The notes under the pieces are model-generated. The model saw nothing but the letters and a program-made list of their open reading frames with translations, ran no database searches and had not been told where the DNA came from. Below are positions 25,595 through 34,347 of a stretch of 64,000 nt of DNA, piece by piece. Numbering within the stretch: position 1 is the first letter of the stretch; each line of letters starts with the position of its first letter. A program made the position numbers and the translations under genes. Where the stretch lies: contig NZ_QEKM01000001.1 in the NCBI RefSeq assembly GCF_003096555.1, forward strand, positions 2,108,001-2,172,000, read 5' to 3'. The stretch is from Simplicispira sp. 125. Its GTDB lineage: Bacteria; Pseudomonadota; Gammaproteobacteria; Burkholderiales; Burkholderiaceae_C.

Positions 25595-26569
25595 TTACAG
25601 GTTGTTTTGTGCGATGAATGCGGCAAGGTCGTCACGCGACCCCCTGCCGGTACGAAGCCGCTCAGTCACGCGCTTTTCACGCGTTTCGTTGCGGGGCACG
25701 CTTTGCTGCTGTGGAAGGCGCGGCGCAGTTGCCGCCTTTTTCTTCACGTCAGCGGTTTTCTTTTGAAGCTCCCGATACGCCACAGCGTCCCGCATAACCA
25801 TCACCACAGCCGGGTCGTTCAGCGTTGCGAAACGCTCCTGCCCTATGCCGTAGTCCTTGGCGACGGTTTCAAAGATGTGCTGCAGCTTGGGCTTGTCGAT
25901 GCCCTGCTGACCCAACACACCCCAGCACTGAGAGAAGCTCTTTTGGAGGTTCTGCTGTTGCTGTTGCTGTTGCTGGAATTGCTCCTGCTGCCAGCGGTTT
26001 TGTAGCCCGCCAATGACGTGCTGAACCTGCTGCGCGCGCGCCTGCTCTGCGACATAAGCCGCAGGGTCTTGGTACGCCAGTTGCTGCATTTCCTCGGGTG
26101 ACTTCAAACCGGCGAGCTGTCGCACAAGCGCTTGTGCCATCTGCGCTTGCTGGACGTAGTGGTTCTGCGCTTCCGTCACCTTCGCGCGCACAATCTCCAC
26201 GGCCTGCTCTTCTCGCTGTGCAAGCTGCTGCGTCTTCCGCGTGTAGTCGGAATGCCGCGTGTAGCCTGCAATGAGTTCTTTTTCGTCAACCTCTTGTTCG
26301 AGGTCCGCACCGTCATCGCCCTTGATGGTGACTTTGAATTTGCGAGAGCTTGTCGGATCGGGCTTGTCTTCGGCGTCGTCGCCGTCTTCATCCGGGCTCT
26401 CGTCGTCGGTTTCCGCGTCTGCGTTGTCTTCGGGCTCGTCGCCTTCAGGTGCATCAGCGTTTGGCGTTACTTCCTCTTGTGCCTCGGTCCCGTCTGCGCC
26501 GGGGTTGTCGAGAAGGAAGCTAGCCACTTCATCCGCTGTAACCGGGGCCGTGTCGGCTTGTCCGTCCAT
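25595..26569 (-). CDS. Scaffolding protein
   Basis: 324 residues, very acidic at first (long Asp/Glu run, about 25-75) then strongly helical with Gln-rich coiled coil (about 145-215, including a run of Gln) and a basic C-terminal end (REKRVTERLRTGRGSRDDL). This polarity of acidic start, coiled coil and basic capsid-binding tail fits a scaffold that guides capsid assembly. It sits between portal and capsid genes. An in-frame TTG four codons earlier is an alternative start. Confidence 0.78.
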   Translation of the reverse strand: MDGQADTAPVTADEVASFLLDNPGADGTEAQEEVTPNADAPEGDEPEDNADAETDDESPDEDGDDAEDKPDPTSSRKFKVTIKGDDGADLEQEVDEKELIAGYTRHSDYTRKTQQLAQREEQAVEIVRAKVTEAQNHYVQQAQMAQALVRQLAGLKSPEEMQQLAYQDPAAYVAEQARAQQVQHVIGGLQNRWQQEQFQQQQQQQQNLQKSFSQCWGVLGQQGIDKPKLQHIFETVAKDYGIGQERFATLNDPAVVMVMRDAVAYRELQKKTADVKKKAATAPRLPQQQSVPRNETREKRVTERLRTGRGSRDDLAAFIAQNNL

Positions 26570-26657
26570 TGGGTGTTCCAATCAATCAAAACCACCCCCT
26601 TTGTCACCAAGGGCAGCTACGGGCACGTTTCACAACGGAGGCCCAAAAGGTAGGTGA

Positions 26658-26951
26658 CTACCGGATAACCGTGCGCAGCATCCTTCGCGCTGTGCTTTCG
26701 TTTCTGTGCTTGTTCAGGTTCAGGCTAGCGAATTCGCCGCCCTTCACCATGCGGCGCAATATCTGCTCGAAATCGTCCGTCACTGCGGCAAACTGGCGTG
26801 CCAGCTTCAGGCCTTCCGCGTCTCGAATTTCCGTGGCCTTGAATGCCTTGTGCGCCAGGTCGTGCAACTGCTCAAGTGCAGACTGAAAAGCCGGGTTATC
26901 GAGCACCTGCGCAGCGTCAGAGCCTGCTTTTACGATCTGGTCGTCGTTCAT
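26658..26951 (-). CDS. Small phage protein of unknown function between portal and scaffold
   Basis: 97 residues, helical (DNPAFQSALEQLHDLAHKAFKATEIRDAEGLKLARQFAAVTDDFEQILRRMV). Its ATG overlaps the portal stop (ATGA). No family name is known to me; the position is usual for small head genes. Confidence 0.62.
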   Translation of the reverse strand: MNDDQIVKAGSDAAQVLDNPAFQSALEQLHDLAHKAFKATEIRDAEGLKLARQFAAVTDDFEQILRRMVKGGEFASLNLNKHRNESTARRMLRTVIR

Positions 26952-29194
26952 GGCTGCACCTCACGGCCAATCTCTGCCGTCGCTGCCATGGTGGCGGGGT
27001 TGCTGAGTTTGTTTTTACTGGAAATGTTGGCCGTCTCGATGCGCACCGATGCGTCGAGTTCTGCCTTCCAGCGCTGAAATCCCATTTGCCGCTCGCGCTC
27101 GCGTTCGGCGTACTGCTCTTTCAGTGCTGCTAGCTGCGCCTCTTGCTCCAACTTCATGCTGTGCATTTGCGCTTCCATGCCCTGGCGGTTGGCGTCGGTC
27201 TGCTGCTGGGCTTGCTGGCGGATCATCTCTAGCTGCGCTTGCAACTGGCGCTGCATCTCATCGGCCTGCATCTGGTACTGCATTTCCATTTGCTTCGTCT
27301 GCGCCTGCACCTGCATCTTGGCTTGTTCGCCTGCCTGGCTGGCCTGCAGCTTCATTTGCTCAATCTGTAGCTGCGGGTTAGGCCCTGGCGGTGGCAGTGA
27401 CTTTCCTTGTGGATCGCCGATGAAGTCGCCCACGTTCTTCTGTCCGCCCAACTCCACCAGCTTTGCCAGCGTGTTGTAGATGTTGTCTGGTGTAATCATC
27501 AGCGAGCCAAACGGGCTTTGGGCTAGGCCCATTTGCCGCTCCAGCAAGCCGTTAAAAAACGATATCTGCTGCGCCTTGTCGCCCGTGCCAAGGCCGACAT
27601 TAATGGTCATGTCGTAGCCGTCGCGCCATTCGTTCGGGTCGTATTGCACGAACTTACCGCGCAGCCGGAACGCCAGCGGCTCCATCTCGCCAGAGGTGAG
27701 CAGCTTCAAGATGCCCCGGAAGATCGGCGTTACCAGCACCTCAGCGAAGATGCGGGCGATCAGCTTGACGCGCTGCTGCGAGGCGTTCGACTGAATCGAA
27801 ACCTCAGTAGCAGTCCGCCCAGGCTTGAGGCTGTCGCCATCCATGCCCGCCTGGTTGCTTGAATAGCCGATGCGCTTTTCCAGCATCGAATCGACGTAAC
27901 CCAGCACCGGTAGCGTGTTGGCCGCGTTGAACGGCGTCGGCTCCATGCCGATGGAATCTGGCCGCGATTGGCGCACAAGGCCACCGATGCGGAAATCCAT
28001 CAGGTCATCAATGTTCGCGTACGGCGCCCCCTGCGCGTCGGTAAGCACCGTCTTTCGCGGGTTCACTGCCAGGTTGCTGGCGTTGACCATGCCGCGCGTT
28101 AGATCGGTCTTGAGTAGTTGGCCATCAGAAGCAATCTCAGCAACGCTCATCCCGTCCCAGCGGTGCGGGTTGATGATCGGCGACGCTGTGGCGATCTGAA
28201 CGTGGTCGGTTTCCTCGTTGCTCAGAATCTTCGATTCCAGCCGGTGAATCAGCCGACGCTCTGCAATGCCGTCGCCGTCATAGTCCACCAGCACATACTC
28301 AATGCGCAGCCATCCTGTTGCCAGGCTTTCATCTTCGATATCTACCGTGTCGTCTTCTGCGCGCGTGCTTTCGCCTGCGCGGCTGCGGCGGTAGTCTTCA
28401 TCGCTGCCCACCGGAGACGGGTCGTCCGATGCGCGCAAGTCCTCGGCGGTGACGTTCTTGAAGCCCATCTGCCGCAGATCAGAAAGCGTGACCTCCATCG
28501 CGCGGGCCACATACGGGCACTCGTCTAGCAACGGGGTCGTCCAGCCGCGTTTAATGTGCAGCTGCTCGGGCGGGAAGGCTTCGATGCGAATGCGCTTCTT
28601 TTCCACCTTCTTCGACACGCGGGCATTGAACAATGGTGGCGCTTCGATGGGCATCCCCATTGCGTCAGCCATAGGAGGCTGTTGGACAGGCGTTGCAGCC
28701 TCTATCTCGAAGCCTTGGCTCTCCAGCATCGCCAGCGCTTCCAGCGGCGCGCCTTGAACTTCTTGCACATCGCGCACTGTTTCCGACACCAGGCGCCACT
28801 CTACGGCGCAGTTCTGCGCAATCAGTGCGTCCTTGATGGCCGTGTACAAGACAAGAAACCCGTTGTTCTGCTTGTAGAAGACGTAATTGCAGGCGTCCGT
28901 CGCCTGCGCTGCGCCTTCTACGTCTTCGGGCTTTGTGGGCTCGAACACCACCGCCTCGTCTGAGCTAGTGAATGTGTCCACCAGGCCGGGTAGCATGGCC
29001 TCTACAGCATCTGACACCTCGGACGTGACAATCGTGCTCCATCCGTCCAATTCCTCGTCGCCAGGGTACGGCTCGCGGTAATACTCCCGCATGGCCTTTA
29101 GACGAGTCGCGCCGATGAGGTCGATGTACTCCGCCGAATCTTCCTCGTTCGCCTGCAGGTGCTTGAGCAGGTCGCTATCGTCCATCTTTGCCAT
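26948..29194 (-). CDS. Portal protein with long C-terminal helical tail
   Basis: 748 residues. Typical portal features are YREPYPGDEELDGWSTIVTSEVSDAVEAMLPGLVDTF near the N-terminus and IGYSSNQAGMDGDSLKPGRTATEV near 450. The last 130 residues are a Gln/Met/Glu-rich coiled coil (QMKLQASQAGEQAKMQVQAQ and on), much like the long helical barrel of P22-type portals. It forms the DNA channel of the capsid. An ATG overlap with the 63-residue gene upstream couples translation. Confidence 0.88.
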   Translation of the reverse strand: MAKMDDSDLLKHLQANEEDSAEYIDLIGATRLKAMREYYREPYPGDEELDGWSTIVTSEVSDAVEAMLPGLVDTFTSSDEAVVFEPTKPEDVEGAAQATDACNYVFYKQNNGFLVLYTAIKDALIAQNCAVEWRLVSETVRDVQEVQGAPLEALAMLESQGFEIEAATPVQQPPMADAMGMPIEAPPLFNARVSKKVEKKRIRIEAFPPEQLHIKRGWTTPLLDECPYVARAMEVTLSDLRQMGFKNVTAEDLRASDDPSPVGSDEDYRRSRAGESTRAEDDTVDIEDESLATGWLRIEYVLVDYDGDGIAERRLIHRLESKILSNEETDHVQIATASPIINPHRWDGMSVAEIASDGQLLKTDLTRGMVNASNLAVNPRKTVLTDAQGAPYANIDDLMDFRIGGLVRQSRPDSIGMEPTPFNAANTLPVLGYVDSMLEKRIGYSSNQAGMDGDSLKPGRTATEVSIQSNASQQRVKLIARIFAEVLVTPIFRGILKLLTSGEMEPLAFRLRGKFVQYDPNEWRDGYDMTINVGLGTGDKAQQISFFNGLLERQMGLAQSPFGSLMITPDNIYNTLAKLVELGGQKNVGDFIGDPQGKSLPPPGPNPQLQIEQMKLQASQAGEQAKMQVQAQTKQMEMQYQMQADEMQRQLQAQLEMIRQQAQQQTDANRQGMEAQMHSMKLEQEAQLAALKEQYAERERERQMGFQRWKAELDASVRIETANISSKNKLSNPATMAATAEIGREVQP

Positions 29195-29385
29195 TACTCT
29201 GTAGCCTCAGCCTTGGGTTTGCGGCCACGTTTTGCGGGTTGTGGCTCGTCTTGCACGTCTTGCGCCACGCTTTCAACTTCTGCGGGCGCAATCTTTCCAG
29301 CGGCCTCTTCCAGTGGGGAATGCTTCGGGAATGGCGGCATTCCGACGCGCTGCGATCCGTCCGGGTAGGTGTGGGTTTCGTTCAT
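29194..29385 (-). CDS. Small basic-tailed phage protein of unknown function
   Basis: 63 residues, disordered, ending in a Lys/Arg motif (AKRGRKPKAEATE) that resembles an AT-hook. It lies between terL and the portal gene with ATGA and one-base overlaps on its two sides. Confidence 0.6.
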   Translation of the reverse strand: MNETHTYPDGSQRVGMPPFPKHSPLEEAAGKIAPAEVESVAQDVQDEPQPAKRGRKPKAEATE

Positions 29386-30830
29386 GCGAGAACTCTTTTC
29401 CTGTAAACAATTGGGGCTGCAAGCTTGGGTTTTGTGATGGCAAAGCGCCGCATCATGTAGGCGTAGCGCGACGCGGAAATCAAATCGTCGTCCAGCTTGA
29501 CCACCTTTCCGTCTTTGCGGTGGTACATGCGAAACTCTTCAAAGTACTCGGTCAAGTTGCTGAACACCTTCCAGCGTCCGGTTTGCATGCGGTCCAGCAT
29601 GTCGACCAGCCCGGCCTCGACACCATTACCCCCGCTGCCCTCTGGCTCCCCATCGGGCGGGGGGTGTGTGGCCTTGTCTTCCAGCATTGCAAGCCCTTGT
29701 TTCTTGTACTGCTCTGCCAAGGCTTCGCCTGAGCCCTTATCGTGCTGTAGCCCGTCATGCGGCCAGGCCCAAGGGAGCCAATCACCCCAAGGCTTCACAG
29801 TCGATGCAAACAGCAAGGGCGTCTGCTCTTTCTGTCGGTGGCCTGCAACAACGTAGATCACATCGCTATCACGATCCCAAGCAAGCCGGGTTGCAGCGCT
29901 GGGGTGATCCCAGCCAAAGTCGATGCCGCATATTTGCGGCCAGTGGAGCGGTATCTCGAACGGCGCCACGCTGATCGTCTCGTCGGCAACCGGGAAGATG
30001 CGCCCACTTCCTAATGTCGGGATGCCTTTTGTTCGGGCCTCGCGCTCATGTGCTGGGTAGCTCGCAATGATTGACGCCCGCTGTGCAGGTGTGTAGTGTT
30101 CCGCGTCGTCAATGGTCATAGTCGTGACGCTTGACCCGGCAGGCTTATCAAGCAAGAAACGCTTCACCGTGCCCGTCATCCCCTTCAATGGCGTGAAGGT
30201 CATGTAAACCATGCCTCCCGTCGCATTCGTTCGGGTCAGCGCCTCGGTGTAAATGTCCTCGTCCGGCTCTTCATCCAGCCAAACCACATCCAGCGTTTCG
30301 CCCTGGAACTTCTCGCGGCCCTGGTCGTAGCTCTTGAACCCGATCAGGCTCTCCCCGGCCTGCACATCACCGCCACCGCCGAATGTCACTACAACGGTAT
30401 CCACAGCATCCGCAACGCCGCGCTTCATCGTCTTGGACTTGATCGCGTCCCTAGGGATTGCGCCAGTGCCAATCGAATTGAAGCGGCCCAGCAAAACCCG
30501 CTGCGCCGTGTCCCGCGTCACTTCACCAGTTACCCCAGCGGCCCAGGCCATCACCTGCTTCTCGAAGACACGGCCCTTCCACCAGTCCGGGTAGCGGCCC
30601 GTCAGGTGCATTGCCGTCTCAAATCCTGCGCTCCAGGTCTTTCCAAGCTGGTTGCCAGCCATCAAGAGTCGCTCACGAAAGCTCGCACCTTTGGCGTGAA
30701 ACTCAGCTTGCTTGGCGTATGCGTGATACGCCTGCAACTGGTTGCCCTCCTTACGGCGCTTCTTTTCCTCCAGCAGTGCCAATAGCTCCAGCTTCTCCGC
30801 TCGCGTTAATGAGTCGGGCAAGCCTTGCAT
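29382..30830 (-). CDS. Terminase large subunit
   Basis: 482 residues. The packaging ATPase has Walker A AGNQLGKT at 58-65 and Walker B VVWLDEEP at 182-189, with a coupling motif in VYMTFTPLKG. The nuclease domain shows CGIDFGWDHPSA (first RNase H-like Asp) and a later DDDLISASRYA. It drives DNA into the capsid and cuts the concatemer. Its first 80 bases overlap the small-subunit gene in another frame; a GGAAG motif about 9 nt upstream supports the start. Confidence 0.93.
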   Translation of the reverse strand: MQGLPDSLTRAEKLELLALLEEKKRRKEGNQLQAYHAYAKQAEFHAKGASFRERLLMAGNQLGKTWSAGFETAMHLTGRYPDWWKGRVFEKQVMAWAAGVTGEVTRDTAQRVLLGRFNSIGTGAIPRDAIKSKTMKRGVADAVDTVVVTFGGGGDVQAGESLIGFKSYDQGREKFQGETLDVVWLDEEPDEDIYTEALTRTNATGGMVYMTFTPLKGMTGTVKRFLLDKPAGSSVTTMTIDDAEHYTPAQRASIIASYPAHEREARTKGIPTLGSGRIFPVADETISVAPFEIPLHWPQICGIDFGWDHPSAATRLAWDRDSDVIYVVAGHRQKEQTPLLFASTVKPWGDWLPWAWPHDGLQHDKGSGEALAEQYKKQGLAMLEDKATHPPPDGEPEGSGGNGVEAGLVDMLDRMQTGRWKVFSNLTEYFEEFRMYHRKDGKVVKLDDDLISASRYAYMMRRFAITKPKLAAPIVYRKRVLA

Positions 30831-31203
30831 TGATCTGTTCTTCCGTGAGGTCTGTCAGGGTGGTTTTCTGGTCAATCTCCAGCTTGTCGCCGTACTCGCG
30901 CGGGTTCGACTTGGAAGCCTTCCAGCGGTAATGGCTGGCAAGCTCCCTTGCTTTCGCTAGGCCGAATGGGTCAGCCGCAGCGCGCAGTTCCGCTTCTGCC
31001 ATTTCGTCAAAGGTGCGCGCCGCAGCAATCCGGGCTTCGCGCACGCGCGCGGAACGTTCCGGGTCGGCTGCAATCCACCGGCTCAGTGTTGCGATCCCAA
31101 CCCCCAAGCTCTCCGCAATCGCTGTCTGCGACTCGCCTGCACAAAGACGGTCGCACAGTGCATCGACACCTAGCGCATCAATGGTTTCTGTTGCTGTCGT
31201 CAT
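30751..31203 (-). CDS. Terminase small subunit
   Basis: 150 residues. A helix-turn-helix (ALCDRLCAGESQTAIAESLGVGIATLSRWIAADPE) for pac/cos recognition is followed by a helical oligomerisation part (AAARTFDEMAEAELRAAADPFGLAKARELASHYRWKASK). This is the usual order for small terminase proteins of podoviruses. It is the first gene of the late transcript and overlaps terL by 80 bp. The start MTTATETID was chosen over an in-frame ATG eight codons earlier. Confidence 0.85.
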   Translation of the reverse strand: MTTATETIDALGVDALCDRLCAGESQTAIAESLGVGIATLSRWIAADPERSARVREARIAAARTFDEMAEAELRAAADPFGLAKARELASHYRWKASKSNPREYGDKLEIDQKTTLTDLTEEQINARLARLINASGEAGAIGTAGGKEAP

Positions 31204-31577
31204 GGTTGTTAGTTGATAAGCGCCCATCGGACTACAGGGCTTGGTCTGACCCTGCTGGGCGTTGCCGTTCGCTGCCGTAGCCGATAAGGACTGCGCGTGC
31301 CCCAGGAGATACAGCGCGGTTTACCCGCCGCGCTCGCCTTCGGTTTACGCGATGATGCGGGGTCGATAGGGAGCGGGCGCTGCTGCTTTAGGAACGAGTC
31401 CGAGAAGTTTGTTCAGCAGGCCCGCGAAAACAAAAAAGCCGCCCGGATTGCTCCTGAGCGGCTTCGATTGACTGACAAATCCTAGAGGCGCGCTACCCGA
31501 CGCAAATCGGGCAAGTCCTAATGCCAATGCTGACTAATGGCGGCGACTATGCCATAGATTTCGGTGGTGTGCAACAT
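31204..31577 (-). promoter_or_regulatory. Late leader region with candidate late promoter
   Basis: This 374-bp gene-free stretch separates the Q-like gene from terS. On the minus strand TTGCAC (31574-31569), 17 bp and CATAGT (31551-31546) form a plausible sigma-70 promoter, and the terminator at 31465-31433 lies about 80 nt after the predicted start. Promoter, then early terminator, then late genes is the lambda pR'-tR' pattern. The promoter match is moderate. Confidence 0.5.
31433..31465 (-). terminator. Terminator in the late leader (tR'-like)
   Basis: The stem AGCCGC/GCGGCT (with further pairing around it) is followed on the minus strand by a run of six T. It lies between the Q-like gene and terS, so late transcription must pass it. 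Confidence 0.72.
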
Positions 31578-31964
31578 TTATTTGCAGAGCCTGTTTTGCA
31601 GCATCGTCCTGCCCGCATCCACAAGATCAGCCAATCCCTGCTTACTCACTGCCAGCGTGCGGGCCATCGCTACCGGGTTGCCGCAGTGAACATAGCTCCA
31701 GCGCACTGCGGCCCGGTTCTTCTCTGGCAGTGCAGCTACCGCCTTTTCCACCAGCACCGCATCAAGCGTATCAACGGGCGTCTGAATCACGGGCGCATGC
31801 CACTGCCTGGCCTTGCTCTGGTACATGCGGAACATGGGAGCAGTCTGCCAGCCATGCGGGCGCACGATCACCCAGCGGCGCCAGTTCTCCAGCCTCGCAT
31901 GGATGGCCTGGTGGCGGTCTTGGACGTGGCTGTAATCGACGGTTTCAGTGACGCGCATCAGCAT
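31578..31964 (-). CDS. Q-like late regulator candidate (HTH protein)
   Basis: 128 residues. The C-terminal part VEKAVAALPEKNRAAVRWSYVHCGNPVAMARTLAVSKQGLADLVDAGRTML resembles sigma region 4 or a late-regulator HTH. The N-terminal part carries RLENWRRWVIVRPHGWQ, a phrase found in small phage proteins placed after ninG. It is the last gene of the leftward early transcript and abuts the candidate late promoter, as Q does in lambdoid phages. Start is 31964 or 31958; AAGGGAG precedes both. Antiterminator versus activator is not decided. Confidence 0.55.
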   Translation of the reverse strand: MLMRVTETVDYSHVQDRHQAIHARLENWRRWVIVRPHGWQTAPMFRMYQSKARQWHAPVIQTPVDTLDAVLVEKAVAALPEKNRAAVRWSYVHCGNPVAMARTLAVSKQGLADLVDAGRTMLQNRLCK

Positions 31965-32533
31965 GTTCTCCCTTTCAGTTCTTTGAGCTTTGCCCGGTAG
32001 GTGTCTCGCACCTCTATCAACCCCTCTCGCGTCCATTTGCGCGGAGCGTTGTCGTTCTCCATGGCTTCGACAGCCTCCAGGCCGATCAACTCGATCAACC
32101 GCACGCGGTACGGGATCAAGTTGCCGTGCAGGTAGGTGTTACAGGGGGCGCATTGCTTCCAGACGTTCATCGGGTTCAGCGCATGCTGCGGCGCGGCTCC
32201 ACGGCTCAGGTAGTGCCCTGCGTGCCATTGCCCTTGGTGATGGCGCCCGCAGGATATGCATGGCTTGTCGGCATCGCGGATTTGCACAATCCAGCGGTTC
32301 AGGGCGGTCTGGGCTTCGCGCTTGAGGTCTGCCAGCGTCTTGATAGCCTCCTTGCGCGCCCGGATGCTGGCCCGCTCCACCTTGGCAGCAGCGCGGGCCT
32401 TCTTTGCCTGGGCACGCTGGGCTTTCTCTGCCTGGGCATCGGCCCATGGTGCGATGCACTCGGCATGGATGCGCTGGCCTGGCTCCAGCCTGGCGCGGCA
32501 GTGGGGGCATGTGGTGCGACGGAAAGCTGTCAT
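31958..32533 (-). CDS. ninG: NinG-family recombination protein
   Basis: 191 residues. Two pairs of cysteines (CPHCRARL near the start; CISCGRHHQGQWHAGHYLSRGAAPQHAL, then CAPCN) and an HNH-like centre match NinG (Rap), which in lambda acts on branched DNA in phage recombination. A long Ala/Lys/Arg helix joins the two parts. The start at 32533 overlaps the HNH gene stop (ATGA). Confidence 0.88.
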   Translation of the reverse strand: MTAFRRTTCPHCRARLEPGQRIHAECIAPWADAQAEKAQRAQAKKARAAAKVERASIRARKEAIKTLADLKREAQTALNRWIVQIRDADKPCISCGRHHQGQWHAGHYLSRGAAPQHALNPMNVWKQCAPCNTYLHGNLIPYRVRLIELIGLEAVEAMENDNAPRKWTREGLIEVRDTYRAKLKELKGRTC

Positions 32534-33078
32534 GCCGGCGCCCCTTGCGACCACTTCTTGCCATTGACTATGTTGCTGACCATTGACTGGTGAACACCGA
32601 ACTCAGCCGCTATATCGCTCTGAAGCCGACCAGCTGCTCTCGCGGCCCGTATTTGCGCAACCCTCTCTAGAGTTAATTTCTTGGCTTTACGTGGATTCTT
32701 CGCCACAGAATGGCGTCCAGCAGCAACGGCGTGGCGCATGTTGTCGTGGTTGTTGACCCACTCAAGGTTGGTGGCGGCGTTGTTGGCTCTATTGAAGTCA
32801 AGATGGTTAACTTGTGGCAAGTCACTAGGGGGAAGGAACGCTTGCGCCACAAGCCTATGAATCTTCCGAGCGACCAGCTTGCCGTCTTCGGTCACCTTGC
32901 ACTTCAGATAGCCATAACTATCAGCAACCGGCTTTAGCACCATGCCACGCTTTATCGCAATACCACCCGAAGGGTGTCGAACCTCGCGATCCATGCTGCG
33001 GACGCGACCCAGGCTGCTCACCTCATAGGCGCCTCCGGATCGGGCTGTGGGTCTCCAGACTTCAAGGATCTCGTTCAT
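32530..33078 (-). CDS. HNH homing endonuclease with NUMOD4-like N-terminus
   Basis: 182 residues. The opening EVWRPTARSGGAYEVSSLGRVRS is a NUMOD4 motif. The HNH centre follows (HRLVAQAFLPPSDLPQVNHLDFNRANNAATNLEWVNNHDNMRHA), and the C-terminus (RVAQIRAARAAGRLQSDIAAEFGVHQSMVSNIVNGKKW) is a DNA-binding HTH. It is in phase with the operon, between ninB and ninG, using TGATG and ATGA overlaps. Confidence 0.92.
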   Translation of the reverse strand: MNEILEVWRPTARSGGAYEVSSLGRVRSMDREVRHPSGGIAIKRGMVLKPVADSYGYLKCKVTEDGKLVARKIHRLVAQAFLPPSDLPQVNHLDFNRANNAATNLEWVNNHDNMRHAVAAGRHSVAKNPRKAKKLTLERVAQIRAARAAGRLQSDIAAEFGVHQSMVSNIVNGKKWSQGAPA

Positions 33079-33515
33079 CAATCGTCCCACCCTTCCTGTG
33101 CTTTGAACTTCACCCCTTGCTCAGCAGCCCAGGCCATAACGAACTCGGACAGCTCCGCGCATTCGGCCTTTGTCAGTTGGCTGGTGCGTCGGAAAACTAT
33201 GTCCACCCCATGCCCATCCACGGCGGGCAGCATTTCGATTGGCTCGCCACGGGCACGCAGCCATGCAGCCGTAAGCAGGCGCTTCCATGTGTCCACGTCA
33301 CGCTTTGCACCGGCCCATTCCACTTGCTTGCTGATCTCGCCCAGACAAGCGTGCAATAGGCGGTTCTGCGCATCGCTGCGCTTCTCGGGGCGGATTTCCA
33401 GCGTCAGGCGGGTGTCTCCGGCCATCAGCCAGCCCTTGGCGTGGTGCCAAGCGGTCATGATCGCTTTGTGGGCTTGCACGGGCTCCCACAGGCTGAGGGT
33501 TATGCGTTCAGCCAT
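33078..33515 (-). CDS. ninB: NinB-family recombination protein
   Basis: 145 residues, the usual NinB length. ITLSLWEPVQAHKAIMTAWHHAKGWLMAGDTRLTLEIRPEKRSDAQNRLLHACLGEISKQVEWAG is the family pattern. NinB (Orf) binds single-stranded DNA and helps recombinase loading in phage recombination. The start at 33515 is chosen because upstream residues belong to a small overlapping gene. Confidence 0.9.
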   Translation of the reverse strand: MAERITLSLWEPVQAHKAIMTAWHHAKGWLMAGDTRLTLEIRPEKRSDAQNRLLHACLGEISKQVEWAGAKRDVDTWKRLLTAAWLRARGEPIEMLPAVDGHGVDIVFRRTSQLTKAECAELSEFVMAWAAEQGVKFKAQEGWDD

Positions 33516-33633
33516 GCGAGACCCAGTCCCGATAAGCAGCACAAGGCGTGAACCCAATCCCCAGATAACGGTTTGGGATGCCCTTGATGCCGCAGTGCCA
33601 GACACCGTAGATTCGCTTGATGTGGGGTTTCAT
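33508..33633 (-). CDS. 41-residue protein between methyltransferase and ninB
   Basis: It starts with ATGA overlap on the methyltransferase stop and ends 8 nt inside ninB. The product begins MKPHIKRIYGVWHCGIKG and holds GIGFTPCAAYRDW; this looks like a compact folded protein with two Cys. It fills what would otherwise be the only sizeable gap in a gapless operon, which supports it. Function unknown. Confidence 0.6.
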   Translation of the reverse strand: MKPHIKRIYGVWHCGIKGIPNRYLGIGFTPCAAYRDWVSHG

Positions 33634-34343
33634 GCGACCTCCAGTCCAAGCTGCACAGGGGCGGCTTGTGTGGGCTCGAATAGCTGGCCCTGGGCGTGGG
33701 CTTGCTCGATGCGCCGAACGGCAATGTCGAAATACTTGGGTTCGCGCTCGATGCCGATAAAGCGGCAGCCGTGCTGCATGGCCGCAATCCCTGTCGTACC
33801 CGACCCCATATATGGGTCAAGAATGGGCGATGGAGTGCCCAGTCGCTCGATACACCACGCCATCAAGGCGATAGGTTTCTGAGTAGGGTGCGCCGCCTGC
33901 ATTCCATCGTTCTCTGCAATGCGAGATGGTGGTGAAAACGATCGGCGAAAAGCGTAGACCCCGTGGCCTCCCTTCTGCCAACCCACTTCGGCATCCGAAA
34001 GAAAAGTGCCAAACAAGTGATCGTCTTTCTTCAACCAGACCAGCGTGGTGCCGACCGGTAGCCGTTGGGCGTAATGATTAGCCCCCCATACGATCACCTT
34101 TGGAAACGCCAGCCAAGGCGAAGGATCGAATGGTTGCGCGTCCTGAAGAATTGCCCCCCAGTCCTCACGGCCTCGCCCCCGCTTGCGCGCGCCGTCATTA
34201 CCGCTGAATCGTTTGCTGTTGGTGTCCCAGCTCATCCCGTAAGGCGGGTCTGTGATGACGGCGTCCACCTTGCCCAACGTCGGCAGGACTTCCATGCAAT
34301 CGCCCAGGTAAAGCGTGGCGTTGCCAATCGTTTCTACTCGCAT
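33630..34343 (-). CDS. Site-specific DNA methyltransferase (N6-adenine or N4-cytosine, beta-type)
   Basis: 237 residues. Catalytic DPPYGMSW near 34-41 comes before the SAM-binding DPYMGSGTTGIAA (about 180-192), so the motif order is catalytic first (beta class). A target-recognition region lies between. The start ATG at 34343 is chosen since upstream sequence is another gene. It could protect phage DNA from host restriction. A small Cys-rich gene and a nuclease gene lie directly upstream in the operon. Confidence 0.88.
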   Translation of the reverse strand: MRVETIGNATLYLGDCMEVLPTLGKVDAVITDPPYGMSWDTNSKRFSGNDGARKRGRGREDWGAILQDAQPFDPSPWLAFPKVIVWGANHYAQRLPVGTTLVWLKKDDHLFGTFLSDAEVGWQKGGHGVYAFRRSFSPPSRIAENDGMQAAHPTQKPIALMAWCIERLGTPSPILDPYMGSGTTGIAAMQHGCRFIGIEREPKYFDIAVRRIEQAHAQGQLFEPTQAAPVQLGLEVA

Positions 34344-34347
34344 CACA

